Positions 1 to 11,536 of a stretch of DNA of 64,000 bases are shown here, in pieces (position 1 is the first letter of the stretch; every line of letters begins with the position of its first letter). The DNA comes from Synaphobranchus kaupii. Taxonomy: Eukaryota; Chordata; Actinopteri; Anguilliformes; Synaphobranchidae. The position numbers and the translations under genes were made by a program. The stretch spans positions 108,517,034-108,581,033 of the forward strand of contig CM056377.1 in assembly GCA_029718625.1 (NCBI GenBank), in the 5' to 3' direction. The notes beneath the pieces are model-generated. The model saw only the letters and a list, made by a program, of their open reading frames with translations. It was not told the origin of the DNA and made no database searches.

Positions 1-239
1 TTTAATATCCATGATTTGCTTATGCTGCTAAATGTCCTTATAAGGAAACAGTTGAGCCCTGTGTAGTAACTGGGTCATGGGGATGTGGACATCGACCTGA
101 ACGGGCTGTGTTTTTTAATGTTTTCTGGTTTCCTAATTTTGAAATCGCGCCCTTTTGTGATGCCTGTAATTCAATAGTGTTTGGTCTGCAGTGCTACATT
201 TGTGCTGTTTGGACTCATTCCTCCTCCTGTTCCCTGCAG
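1..239 (+). other. CEP350 intron (partial) at window edge
   Basis: This is the intron before the first visible exon, ending in a C/T-rich tract and TTCCCTGCAG. I see no other feature. Confidence 0.6.
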
Positions 240-405
240 TACCGGAGGAGAAGGGCGGGGGGAGCTCTCCTGCCTTGGGCTCCGCCCTGTCAGGCAGCCC
301 CGTGGAGGCGGCGGGGTCGGCCGGCTCCATGGACATGGGCGCTTATGAGGACGACTTCATCACCTCCAGCAGCAACGGGGGCAGCAGGGGACACACTCAG
401 CTCAG
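240..405 (+). CDS. cep350: CEP350 exon 1 of window
   Basis: The acceptor is TTCCCTGCAG and the donor is CTCAG|GTGGAA. The exon enters at codon position 2 and leaves two bases of a codon. It encodes a Gly/Ser-rich low-complexity stretch containing [15 protein letters not shown]. Its family identity rests on phase continuity with the better conserved exons that follow. Confidence 0.8.
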
Positions 406-3400
406 GTGGAAATGTGTTCCATAATCAGACTCACTGCAGAACTAAGGCGTCTGCTTCTGCTTTCTAAAAGGCCAAATCAAATTCTGCTTTTCACAGAGGA
501 CAATTTTCCAATTTTATCTGATTATTTTCACTACTTTTTGAGCTTACATTACAGTGTATTTAGATAAGAGCACATTTGTTAAAGTCTCCCAACAGACACA
601 CCCTGCAATAAATGCAAAATTAAACAAGGAGTGACTATTAAACAGTAGTTAATCTTCTACTGGATGCAAACTTTGCCAGGGATTTTAGTACTCAGAGGCA
701 TGCTTTTTCTTGATTGCTCTGCTGCTTATTCACACAGTGGTAACTGCATTAAGAATTTTACTTTCACTACTCAAAATCTACTGTACTCAGTCTTAAACCA
801 TCCAAAGCCCCAAACCATAAAACTGGACAGTAACTGCCATTGAGGTGTTTTCAAATTTTAAAAGTGGACCACAAGATGGAGCTCTTGCTATACATTCCAA
901 GCTGCATGCTTGGAATTTTTAGCGAGAGCCTTCGTGATAGTTTTCTGTGAAGATCTTGTTAGTCTTTTCAGACCTGTGGGCCCTTGTTTGCTGTGATAAT
1001 ACAGGGGAATTCAGTGTGACATTCTGCTTTTTATCACGTTTTCGCAGCCTTGTGAACAGTCCTCAGGACGAGATGGTTAGCAGGAGGTCTCCCTACGACA
1101 TCCGGGCCACGGACCTGCCTTCCCACCATTCCTCTGGCTCCACACCCGCCTCCTCGCCCCGCTCGGTCGACTCCGTGCGAAAGAGAGGTGAGGCCTCGCC
1201 TGGATACCCACAAATACCCTCAGTGAACGACTGCCTCAGAGTGTAAACCGTTCAATGTTTCAAAATAATCCCTAAGTGGCTCCACATTAAGAGCCGCGCT
1301 AGGCTAAGTATTGATTGGGCCATTAGCGAGCGTCCCATTTGCCCTGCGATGTTTGTTATACGCTAGCTCTTCTCCCCCATAGCCAGTGAACTGTCAGAGG
1401 ACAGCCTGGAGCTGACGCTGGTGGAGAGGCAGAAGAGCCCCTCGTCGCATAGCTCAGAGCCCCTGTCCCGAGACTCCCAGAGGGACGCTGCTGTGAAAGC
1501 ACAGGGGAGGGACACGGACAGCCCCCTCAGGGCCATCTCCGGACACTCACCTCTCAGGTACCACCCCATTAGACCTGCCTCTCATTCCAGCCCAGATACA
1601 GGAACAGCATTGGTTTCTGACTGCAGATACAGAATTGGCAGATTCCATTATTTTAATACCTAGTAGCCTGTTTTCCACTGTGGGCCAAAGACCTAGGAAT
1701 GTAAGCCCAGGAACCCTGAAACTAAGTTCAAGCACTAGGTGTTGCCCACAGTGGAAAGGGGGCCTTGGGGCCACTGCAAAAAGAGTCTCACATTGGAATG
1801 GTATACAAACAAGCAGTTCCCATGACGGAAAATATGGGACATGCCTGTGGCCTGTTGAGGCTTGAGACATGCTAAGCATTGACTCAGAGCAGACAGCTGA
1901 ATACTTATTTTGGACAAGGCTAGCTAAAAATAGCAAGGGTAAATAACACTCATTACTGTGGTGAGGAAAGGATTTTAATTGAGGGCTTCAGCATTCTGCA
2001 ATGTCTGTTCACAGGGAATAAAGTACATGCCAAAATAATAACACCAGCTTCGTATTAAATATCCATAGCAGTCACAGAGAGTAAGCCCCCACCTCTTCAT
2101 TTACAGAAGAAAAAATCCATTGTGAAAACAAACGACTCCCAAAGCATGATAGTAGGCATAGAAAATGGTGGCAGTTTAAATGCTCCTGCAGACAGTACTG
2201 AAAGGCCTGTGTCCAGACTGGGGAAAGCAGAGGACTGCTACCTAACACTGGCTTCTTTGTTTGGGCAGAGAGATGGGCAGGTCCTTTACTCCTGGAAAAA
2301 CTCCTATAATATTGGCCCCTCTTTTGCTCTCTTTAAGTCCAGGTGACAGATTCCTCACGTGCCTTTTTGCCTGTTGAATTGGACAATAATCATTTTACTG
2401 CAGTTGAAAATTGGATCTGAAAAATAGACAGCTGAAGGAGGATTTAGATGTAGAGAATGATGCTGTTACTATCAGCTGGCGTTTGGTGAATGGTCAGTGC
2501 TGTTTTATTTATTGTTTTAACGGTAGATTGAGAGAAAGCGAGGGCATATCAGAATATAAACCAGGTCTTTGGCCTTTGATGTGGCTCTAACGAGGCACAG
2601 CTGGCTTTTCATGCGGCCGTTGGATTTCGGGAGCAGAACAGAACTAAGGTCCAGGGTGACCCTGGCAAGTGCGCCTGTCCCCACTGCATTGTGGTCCCAT
2701 TTCTACACCCGCTGTTGTGCGCTTTCATTGGCGAGCAGTGAAAGTAAAAGTGTGGGAGGCGTGCTTCTACATGCGCTGCACAGCTGCCAGTACGAGAGAG
2801 AGAATGGGTAATGACAGTCGCACAAGCTGTCAAATTGAGCCTTTATGTTATTCCGTGGTTTCATTTTGATCATTTGGGCTGAAAAAATTCAGACTCTCCC
2901 CTAGCTTGCTTAGCCCCATTTACGCCTGTATTCATGTTGTTATAGTGTGGTAGGTCAGTCCTCCCTTCATGTTTCTTGCTTTATTCAGACGGGCAGAAAG
3001 CAGAGAGGGTAACAGATTAAGAAGGGATGACCGCTCAGAAGGTACCAGGGCGGGGGATGGAACCCCTGTCTGCAAGGGGGCGGGGGGCGGGGGGTCATAA
3101 GGCTCAAGAGCTACCCTACCCTACCCACACATCTCACTGTCATGAGTTCTTAAAGCAAATTGTCACTCTTTACTTATGTCAAAAAAAAAAGTGTAAAGGT
3201 AATGCTGTTTGTTTTGTTTTTGTTTTTTTTAAAATACTGTTTTTATTTTCACCATAGTTTGGGTTCGGATGGCAGGAAGTCTCCGAGGAGCCCGGGTCGG
3301 TCCCCGTCCGGATCTCCAGCAGGCTCGGGTTCTCACAAGGCCTCCCCAGGCGACGCCTCCCCAGCGGGGGCTGAGCACCTTAGGACTGGCTCCGCCTCCT

Positions 3401-5022
3401 CGCACACCTCCGCCCTTCCCAGTTCCTCCTCCTCCTCATCCTCTGCCAGAGCCAGGCCTGTGACGGGCCCCAGCGCCTTCATCAGGCTGGGTGCTACAGG
3501 AAGCTCCGAGCCCAAACCTGCAGGTGCCTGTTAATATAGATCAGTGACAGCATTTCTTTGATACAAGCTAAATAGTGCCTATCATTCTTCTCTTGGCATT
3601 CGATCTGGGAGGATTAGAGGAATAATGTTGAAAAACTTTGTGTGCATATCCTATAAAAGTGGTTAAATATAAGAGTGAATAAAAGCTGGGGAATTGTAAT
3701 AAATGCTCCTCCCCTCTTCTCCTCCCAGGTGAGCTGCACTACGCCCCCAGCACCCTGCAGCAGCGAATGGCAGCTGAGCTCAGCTACCTGGATGCTATGG
3801 AGGAGTCTGTGCGGCAGTTAGCTGACGTGGAGCGGCTGAGGGGCGTGTCCATGGCCCAGCAGGAGAGCGTGTCCCTTGCACAGATACTCAAGGTGAGGGG
3901 GGAGGGGGAGGTATGATGGCAGGCCCAGTATTGCGTATCTTTCAGGTTGGGCTTATGCAATGCACTTCATACATACAGCTCCATTATTTGTGAAATGTAT
4001 AATTTACAAAAACTATCTACAAACCCCACTTTGAAAAACTGTTCATTGTTTCAAATTTCATTTTAACGTGCAACATTTCTACACACAACTGGGAAAAGGG
4101 TGTGCTTGTGGAATGAATGTCAACCCTTCCTCCTGCCAGTTGTATCCGGTTAAGTAAAAAAATAAAATTTAAAAAAACCTGAAATGTATCGAGCCCCTTC
4201 ATTCAGTCCAAATTGTAAATCTGCCACATGCATCCCTAAAAACCAAAACTTTATGGAAAAAAATATATATAAAATTTTGTAAATTAATTTATAGTACTCA
4301 AAGGGCCCACAAACATGCATGTGTCAGGAGGAGATTTGAAGGATAATTTTTAATATTCTACAGTCCCAGCAGCAGAGGCACGAGCGCGACCTCTTCCTGC
4401 TGAAGCAGAAGGCTGAGCAGGAGGCCCTGGAGACCAGGCGGCAGCTGGAGGAGACTCGGCAGCGAGCTGCACAGGTACAGAGCCTGCAGCTGATCACTGC
4501 ACTCTTCTGCTAATCTTGTGGGGAAAAGGTAAATAGGGCTCTCTGTGGGAGTTATGGAGCAATGCCTCCAAGCAGTCTGTGTCAAACTTTATTTGTTTAG
4601 CACATTTCATACACATAGCATCGCAATGCGCTTTACATAGCAAAAGGGTAAAAACAAAAAATAGATAAAATAAGTAGATTAATAGATAAAATAAATAGAA
4701 ATTGAAAGCACATATATCTCCGACTATCATACAAACACATGGACCTACTCACAGCAAGGAGGACATAAACTAATCATAAATGTTTTCAGCCTAGTCTTAA
4801 AATATTTTAATGTTGGGGTATTTCTCAGGTCCTCAGGCAGGGAACTGTACTTGCTTGGTGCCTAGAGGCAGAAAGCTGCTTCTCCAGCTTTCAAATTAGT
4901 CTTAGGAATGGATAAGAAGCCACTGCCTGAGGACCTGAGAGTTCTAGCTGGTGTGTCTGTGTCTTGTCTGTCGGTCTGTCTGTCTCTCTGTCTGTCTGTG
5001 TCTGTGTCTGCGTCTGCGCGGC

Positions 5023-5058
<36 letters not shown>

Positions 5059-8000
5059 ACCCCCTGCAGGCCCATGTGGAACTGCAGGAGAAAATGGTGC
5101 ACTCCCAGCAGGAGTCCCGTGGAGGCCTACAGGACAACACCAGCAGGATGATCAGTCAGCAGGCCGAGGCTGTGCGCTACACCGCCGACGCTGCCCGCCA
5201 CATCAAAGAGGTGGGGGTCTGAGGAGACTGCGCCTCTTTCCCCTCTCATATTGTACCCATGCCTAACTTGTTTCAGCGACCTTCGGTATGCACTTATTGT
5301 ACGTCGCTTTGGATAAAAGCGTCTGCCAAATGAATGTAATGTAATTTAACTACATACCTGCCTGGCTGGTCTTCCTAAAAGGCATACTGAACTTTGTTAG
5401 ATAATAATGTTGTATAGCTACCTGGCCTCGATATGATTCAAGCTCACCTTCATGCGTTGCTCCAGTCGTCAGCAACTGGCCAACGAAGAATGATGTTTCT
5501 TCTCTCTCCATTCACTCCCATTACATGGGGAAACGGGTCTCAAAAGCACACTTTTAGCACATAAACGAATGCAAACAACGCGGATTATGCCGATATACAA
5601 AATCACGACATCTGGGTGATCTCTCCCTCAGATGACGGAATTGGCGCGGTCCCAGATTGCCGGGGCCCTGAGTGTGCCGGCCCCTCCCGTCACCGCGCTG
5701 TTTGACCAACAGCGACAGCATCACCACAGCTTCATGAAGCAGCTCGAGTCCCGCACCGATACTGACAGGTATTCTCAGGGCTTGTGTGGGTGGGGCATAT
5801 GGCGCTCGTGCTGTCTGTACCCAGCCCTAATACTGTAGGGGAATTTTCAGCAAAAGGCTCATTTAAGAAACTGACAAGCAGTAACCATGTTTGTGCTGGC
5901 TTATCGGAGGAAAAATAAAAGATAAATACTTTGTTGTGTAATTCTTGTAATGTAGTAAATTAAGAGCCGGTATTTCCCCAAGAGTAGCCGTTTCCTCTGA
6001 GGTGTTGTGCATAAAATGGCCTTGTCCAGCAGGAAGAGTGAAGGATCTGTGAGGACTGAAGAGCCCCTCTCATCGCTCAGCAGCCCGACAGAGTCTTCTC
6101 TCTCCCAGAGACCTGCCCACAGGTACAGACCACAGTGCTAATGCGCTAACCCTAAGACAAACCCTAACCATCCGCTTTCCTGTGCCATGCTAAAGCGCTA
6201 ACCCATACCATCCGCTTTCCTGTGCCATGCTAATGCGCTAACTCTAACCCTAACCCTCTGCATTCCTGTGCCATGCTAAAGCGCTAACCCATACCATCCG
6301 CTTTCCTGTGCAATGCTACTGCGCTAACTCTGACCCTCCGCATTCCTGTGCCACGCTAATGCGCTAACCCTAACCATCCACATTCCTGCACCACGCTAAT
6401 GCGCTAGCCCTGGTGATGCTTCGATGGCTTCCGCGTGCCTTTTCTTCGGCCTGACCGAATGTGTCTGTTCCACACCCCACAGCGGCAGCACCAGCCCCCG
6501 TACCAGATCCTCAGAGCCCCACGAGACCAGCGTCCCGGGCAGGAAGGCTAAGAGCAGCAGTTCGGTGGAGGAGGAGGTCCACACTGCGGCAGACGACTCT
6601 CTCCGCAGCTGCAGTGTTCCATCTCTGCTGGATGAGAAGGGTGAGTGTGCCGGGGCCCAGAGCCTTGTTATATTACATTACATTACATTAACATTTCAGC
6701 ATTATCCACATTACATTGTCACATAGAACCCAATTATAGAACTGGATATTTATTGAAGCAATTCAGACAAAGTCCCTTGCTCAAGGGTGCCCTGGCTGGA
6801 CTCCTGGTAAAGATGTGAAAGTAATCTCACTGTGCTGCACTGCTGCCCCATATTCCTCCTGGTAAAGATGTGAAAGTAATCTCACTGTGCTGCACTGCTG
6901 CCCCATATTCCTCCTGGTAAAGATGTCAAAGTTATCTCACTGTGCTACACTGCTGCCCCATATTCCTCCTAATAAAGATGTGAAAGTAATCTCACTGTGC
7001 TACACTGCTGCCCCATATTCCTCCTAATAAAGATGTGAAAGTAATCTCACTGTGCTACACTGCTGCCCCATATTCCTCCTGGTAAAGATGTGAAAGTAAT
7101 CTCACTGTGCTACACTGCTGCCCCATATTCCTCCTGGTAAAGATGTGAAAGTAATCTCACTGCTACACTGCTGCCCCATATTCCTCCTGGTAAAGATGTG
7201 AAAGTAATCTCACTGTGCTACACTGCTGCCCCATATTCCTCCTGGTAAAGATGTGAAAGTAATCTCACTGTGCTACACTGCTGCCCCATATTCCTCCTGG
7301 TAAAGATGTGAAAGTAATCTCACTGTGCTACACTGCTACCCCATATTCCTCCCGGTAAAGATGTGAAAGTAATTGTTTACCTTGAGGTCTCTCTTTCCAG
7401 AAAGTGACGTTTTTCCTCCACTCCCTTTTTAGACAACACCTCGATCGCCACAGAGTACTCCCTGAAGTTTGACGAGTCGATGACCGAGGATGAGATCGAG
7501 GAGCGCTCGTTTCGCTCGCTGCTCCCGTCCGAGTCGCACCGCCGCTCCACGCTGAAGGGCAGCTCCCACGACGACTCTGAGGAGGAACGCACTCAGGAGA
7601 AGTCCAGTTTGCTCGATGCTGCCAAGGTTAGACCCCCCTTCAATACTGATAGGTGGAGTGCGCCCTTTCACAGAATTTGTACCTGCTGAAGATGAAAGAT
7701 CAATCACTTTTTTCTAGGTCTTCACTGATTTCATTATATCTGCCTCCCAGGTACAGTGAAAGTTAAGGTAAAAAAAAGTAAGGATTGATGTTACTACCTG
7801 CATATATATGCATGGTAATTCTGTCCTAAATCAAGACATTGAGGATTGGCCATACAAATAGGGAAATGGCTTAGGCCACAGGGAAGGTTTTTCCTCATGT
7901 TGGCTAGTAAACATTTTTCTAATTCAAAATTAGCATTCAGATGCCAGTTTGTAGATTATCATGTTCTGGTCTCATTCTCTTGATTGCCTTACATAAATAA

Positions 8001-11000
8001 GGTCCATGATTAAAAATGATGCCTGTCTGACTCCATATGGGATTCTTGGGAAAACTGTTTCTTAATTTGAGTTAAGGAAATGTTCTAAATTGACATTGGA
8101 GTGGTTTTAGGTCTATGCCACAATGATTTCAGTTGATGCAGGTGTGATTATTTGACATAGCACCCAAATTAAAGTATATGTTTCCAGTTTGCCCCACTCG
8201 CAGAAATGTCAACAAACTTCAATGTAGCAAGTGCATTTGCATTATCTATTTGTATAAGTGGAATACAATTAGACTTATTCATCTATGGCTCCATTTACTT
8301 CCGTGATAACCTCTTTGTATTAGGGCATGCAAGTTAGCCTAGCATTCAGCCTCATGGAAATTTACAGATGTTACTCTAACGTGCACGACCCTGCTCTGGT
8401 AGATAGCAATGGGGTGAGGGGCAGTTGTCCGCCGCTGGAATTGCTGCAGGATGAGCCAAACCTGCATAAATTTAAAGAGGCACTGAGCTGGTCTGGAATA
8501 ATCTACCTGTCCCTGAATGTAAGTCACACGTGTGAGTTGCTCTGCTGCCCCTCTCCAGCAGCCGGACGGCAGCATGCCCTTCTCCAGTGGGCAGCACAGC
8601 TTCTCCAGGTTCACCATGGACATGGTGCGGCAGTACATGAAGGAGGAGGAGGTGCGGGCGCAGCACCAGAGCTCCCTGCTGCGGCTGCGCGAGAAGGCCC
8701 TGAAGGAGAAGACCAAGGCTGAGCTAGCCTGGCTGGAGCACCAGAAGAGGCAATGCCACCTTACCACCCAGCTCATACTCTGCTCTCTCCTCCACCCAAC
8801 TCACACACTCCACCCAGCTCATACTCTGCTCTCTCCTCCACCCAACTCACACACTCCACCCAGCTCATACTCTGCTCTCTCCTCCACCCAACTCAAACAC
8901 TCCACCCAGCTCATACACCCCACGTCACCTCCACCCAGCTCATACTCTGCTCTCTCCTCCACCCAACTCACACACTCCACCCAGCTCATACTCTGCTCTC
9001 TCCTCCACCCAACTCACACACTCCACCCAGCTCATACACCCCATGTCACCTCCACCCAGCTCATACTCTGCTCTCTCCTCTACCCAACTCACACACTCCA
9101 CCCAGCTCATACACCCCATGTCACCTCCACCCAGCTCATACTCTGCTCTCTTCTCCACCCAACTCACACACTCCACCCAGCTCATACACCCAACGTCACC
9201 TCCACCCAGCTCATACTCTGCTCTCTCCTCCACCCAACTCACACACTCCACCCAGCTCATACACCCCATGTCACCTCCACCCAGCTCATACTCTGCTCTC
9301 TCCTCCACCCAACTCACACACTCCACCCAGCTCATACTCTGCTCTCTCCTCCACCCAACTCACACACTCCACCCAGCTCATACTCTGCTCTCTCCTCCAC
9401 CCAACTCACACACTCCACCCAGCTCATACTCTGCTCTCTCCTCCACCCAACTCACACACTCCACCCAGCTCATACACCCCATGTCACCTCCACCCAGCTC
9501 ATACTCTGCTCTCTCCTCCACCCAACTCACACACTCCACCCAGCTCATACTCTGCTCTCTCCTCCACCCAACTCACACACTCCACCCAGCTCATACACCC
9601 CATGTCACCTCCACCCAGCTCATACTCTGCTCTCTCCTCTACCCAACTCACACACTCCACCCAGCTCATACACCCCATGTCACCTCCACCCAGCTCATAC
9701 TCTGCTCTCTTCTCCACCCAACTCACACACTCCACCCAGCTCATACACCCAACGTCACCTCCACCCAGCTCATACTCTGCTCTCTCCTCCACCCAACTCA
9801 CACACTCCACCCAGCTCATACTCTGCTCTCTCCTCCACCCAACTCACACACTCCACCCAGCTCATACACCCCATGTCACCTCCACCCAGCTCATACTCTG
9901 CTCTCTTCTCCACCCAACTCACACACTCCACCCAGCTCATACACCCAACGTCACCTCCACCCAGCTCATACTCTGCTCTCTCCTCCACCCAACTCAAACA
10001 CTCCACCCAGCTCATACACCCCACGTCACCTCCACCCAGCTCATACTCTGCTCTCTTCTCCACCCAACTCACACACTCCACCCAGCTCATACACCCCATG
10101 TCACCTCCACCCAGCTCATACTCTGCTCTCTTCTCCACCCAACTCACACACTCCACCCAGCTCATACTCTGCTCTCTCCTCCACCCAACACACACACTCC
10201 ACCCAACTCATATACACCTTCACCTCCACCCAGCTCATACTTTGCTCTCTCCTCCACCCAGCTCACACACCCCACCTCTCCTCCACCCAGCTCACACACA
10301 TTACATTACATTACATTACAGGCATTTTAGCAGACGCTCTTATCCAGAGCGACTTACAACTTTTTAGCATTTCTTTTACATATATTATCCAATTATACAG
10401 CTGGATATACAGCTCAAGGGTACAACGGCAGTGTCCTACCTGGGAATCGAACCTGCAACCTTTCAGTTACAAGGCTAGTTCCTTAACCATTATACTACAC
10501 ACACCCCACCTCTCCTCCACCCAGCTCAAACACTCAACCTCTCCTCCACCCATCTCAAACACTCAACCTCTCCTCCACCCAGCTCACACACTTCATCTGT
10601 CTTTCTTCTCCAGGGCAAACCAATGCTCATTGAAGAGAGTATCCATGCTCATTGGAAGAGTGTCTTCCACTATTAAGCGGTTTAAAGTACTGTACACAGG
10701 TTTACAGCTCTAATTTGCTTTTATGTAGAGAATTCAGAAATGAGCATGTGGGGTATAGTGATTATAAGTTGTATTTTTGTTATATTTGCACAGACACTTG
10801 CGAGACAAGGGTGAAGATGACAAGATGCCCCCCATTCGAAAGAAGCAGCGAGGCCTTCTGTTGAAGCTGCAGCAGGAGCAGGTAACTATGGACACCGGTA
10901 ACCCCGCCCCTCTCACCAGCCCCAGGCACAAAGCTGTTGTGGTCACGGCTGCTCCTTTGGTCTACAGGCAGAGATCAAGCGTCTGCAGGAGGCCAACAAG

Positions 11001-11117
11001 GCGGCGCGGAAGGAGAGGCACCTCCTCCTCAAACAGCAGGAGGACATTGAGAGAATGCGACACACCACCCTCAAGCTAAAGGAGCGCCTCAAGAGTGCTG
11101 GGGAAAACAACCCGGTC

Positions 11118-11173
<56 letters not shown>

Positions 11174-11176
11174 CAT

Positions 11177-11217
<41 letters not shown>

Positions 11218-11221
11218 CATA

Positions 11222-11252
<31 letters not shown>

Positions 11253-11311
11253 GTTCATACGCACGCACACACACACACACACTCATACGCACGCACGCAC
11301 ACACTCATACG

Positions 11312-11342
<31 letters not shown>

Positions 11343-11501
11343 TCATACGCACGCACACACACACACATGCTCATGCACACAAGCTTACACACACACACGT
11401 ACACACCCACACACACATGCTCATGCACACAAACTTACGCACACACACGCACACACACACACACTCATACGCACGCATGCATGCACGCACACATACGCAC
11501 G

Positions 11502-11536
<35 letters not shown>

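Noticed and set aside
6135..6415. Possible interstitial telomere repeat
   Set aside because: CCCTAA words occur only as short pieces within a longer unrelated unit, not as a telomeric array.
8532..10713. Very long overlapping open frames (over 500 codons, in all three + frames, with Ser/Thr/His/Pro-rich products)
   Set aside because: They are translations of the 46/29-bp minisatellite, whose units lack stops. They lie wholly in a CEP350 intron apart from the short true exon at 8559-8749.
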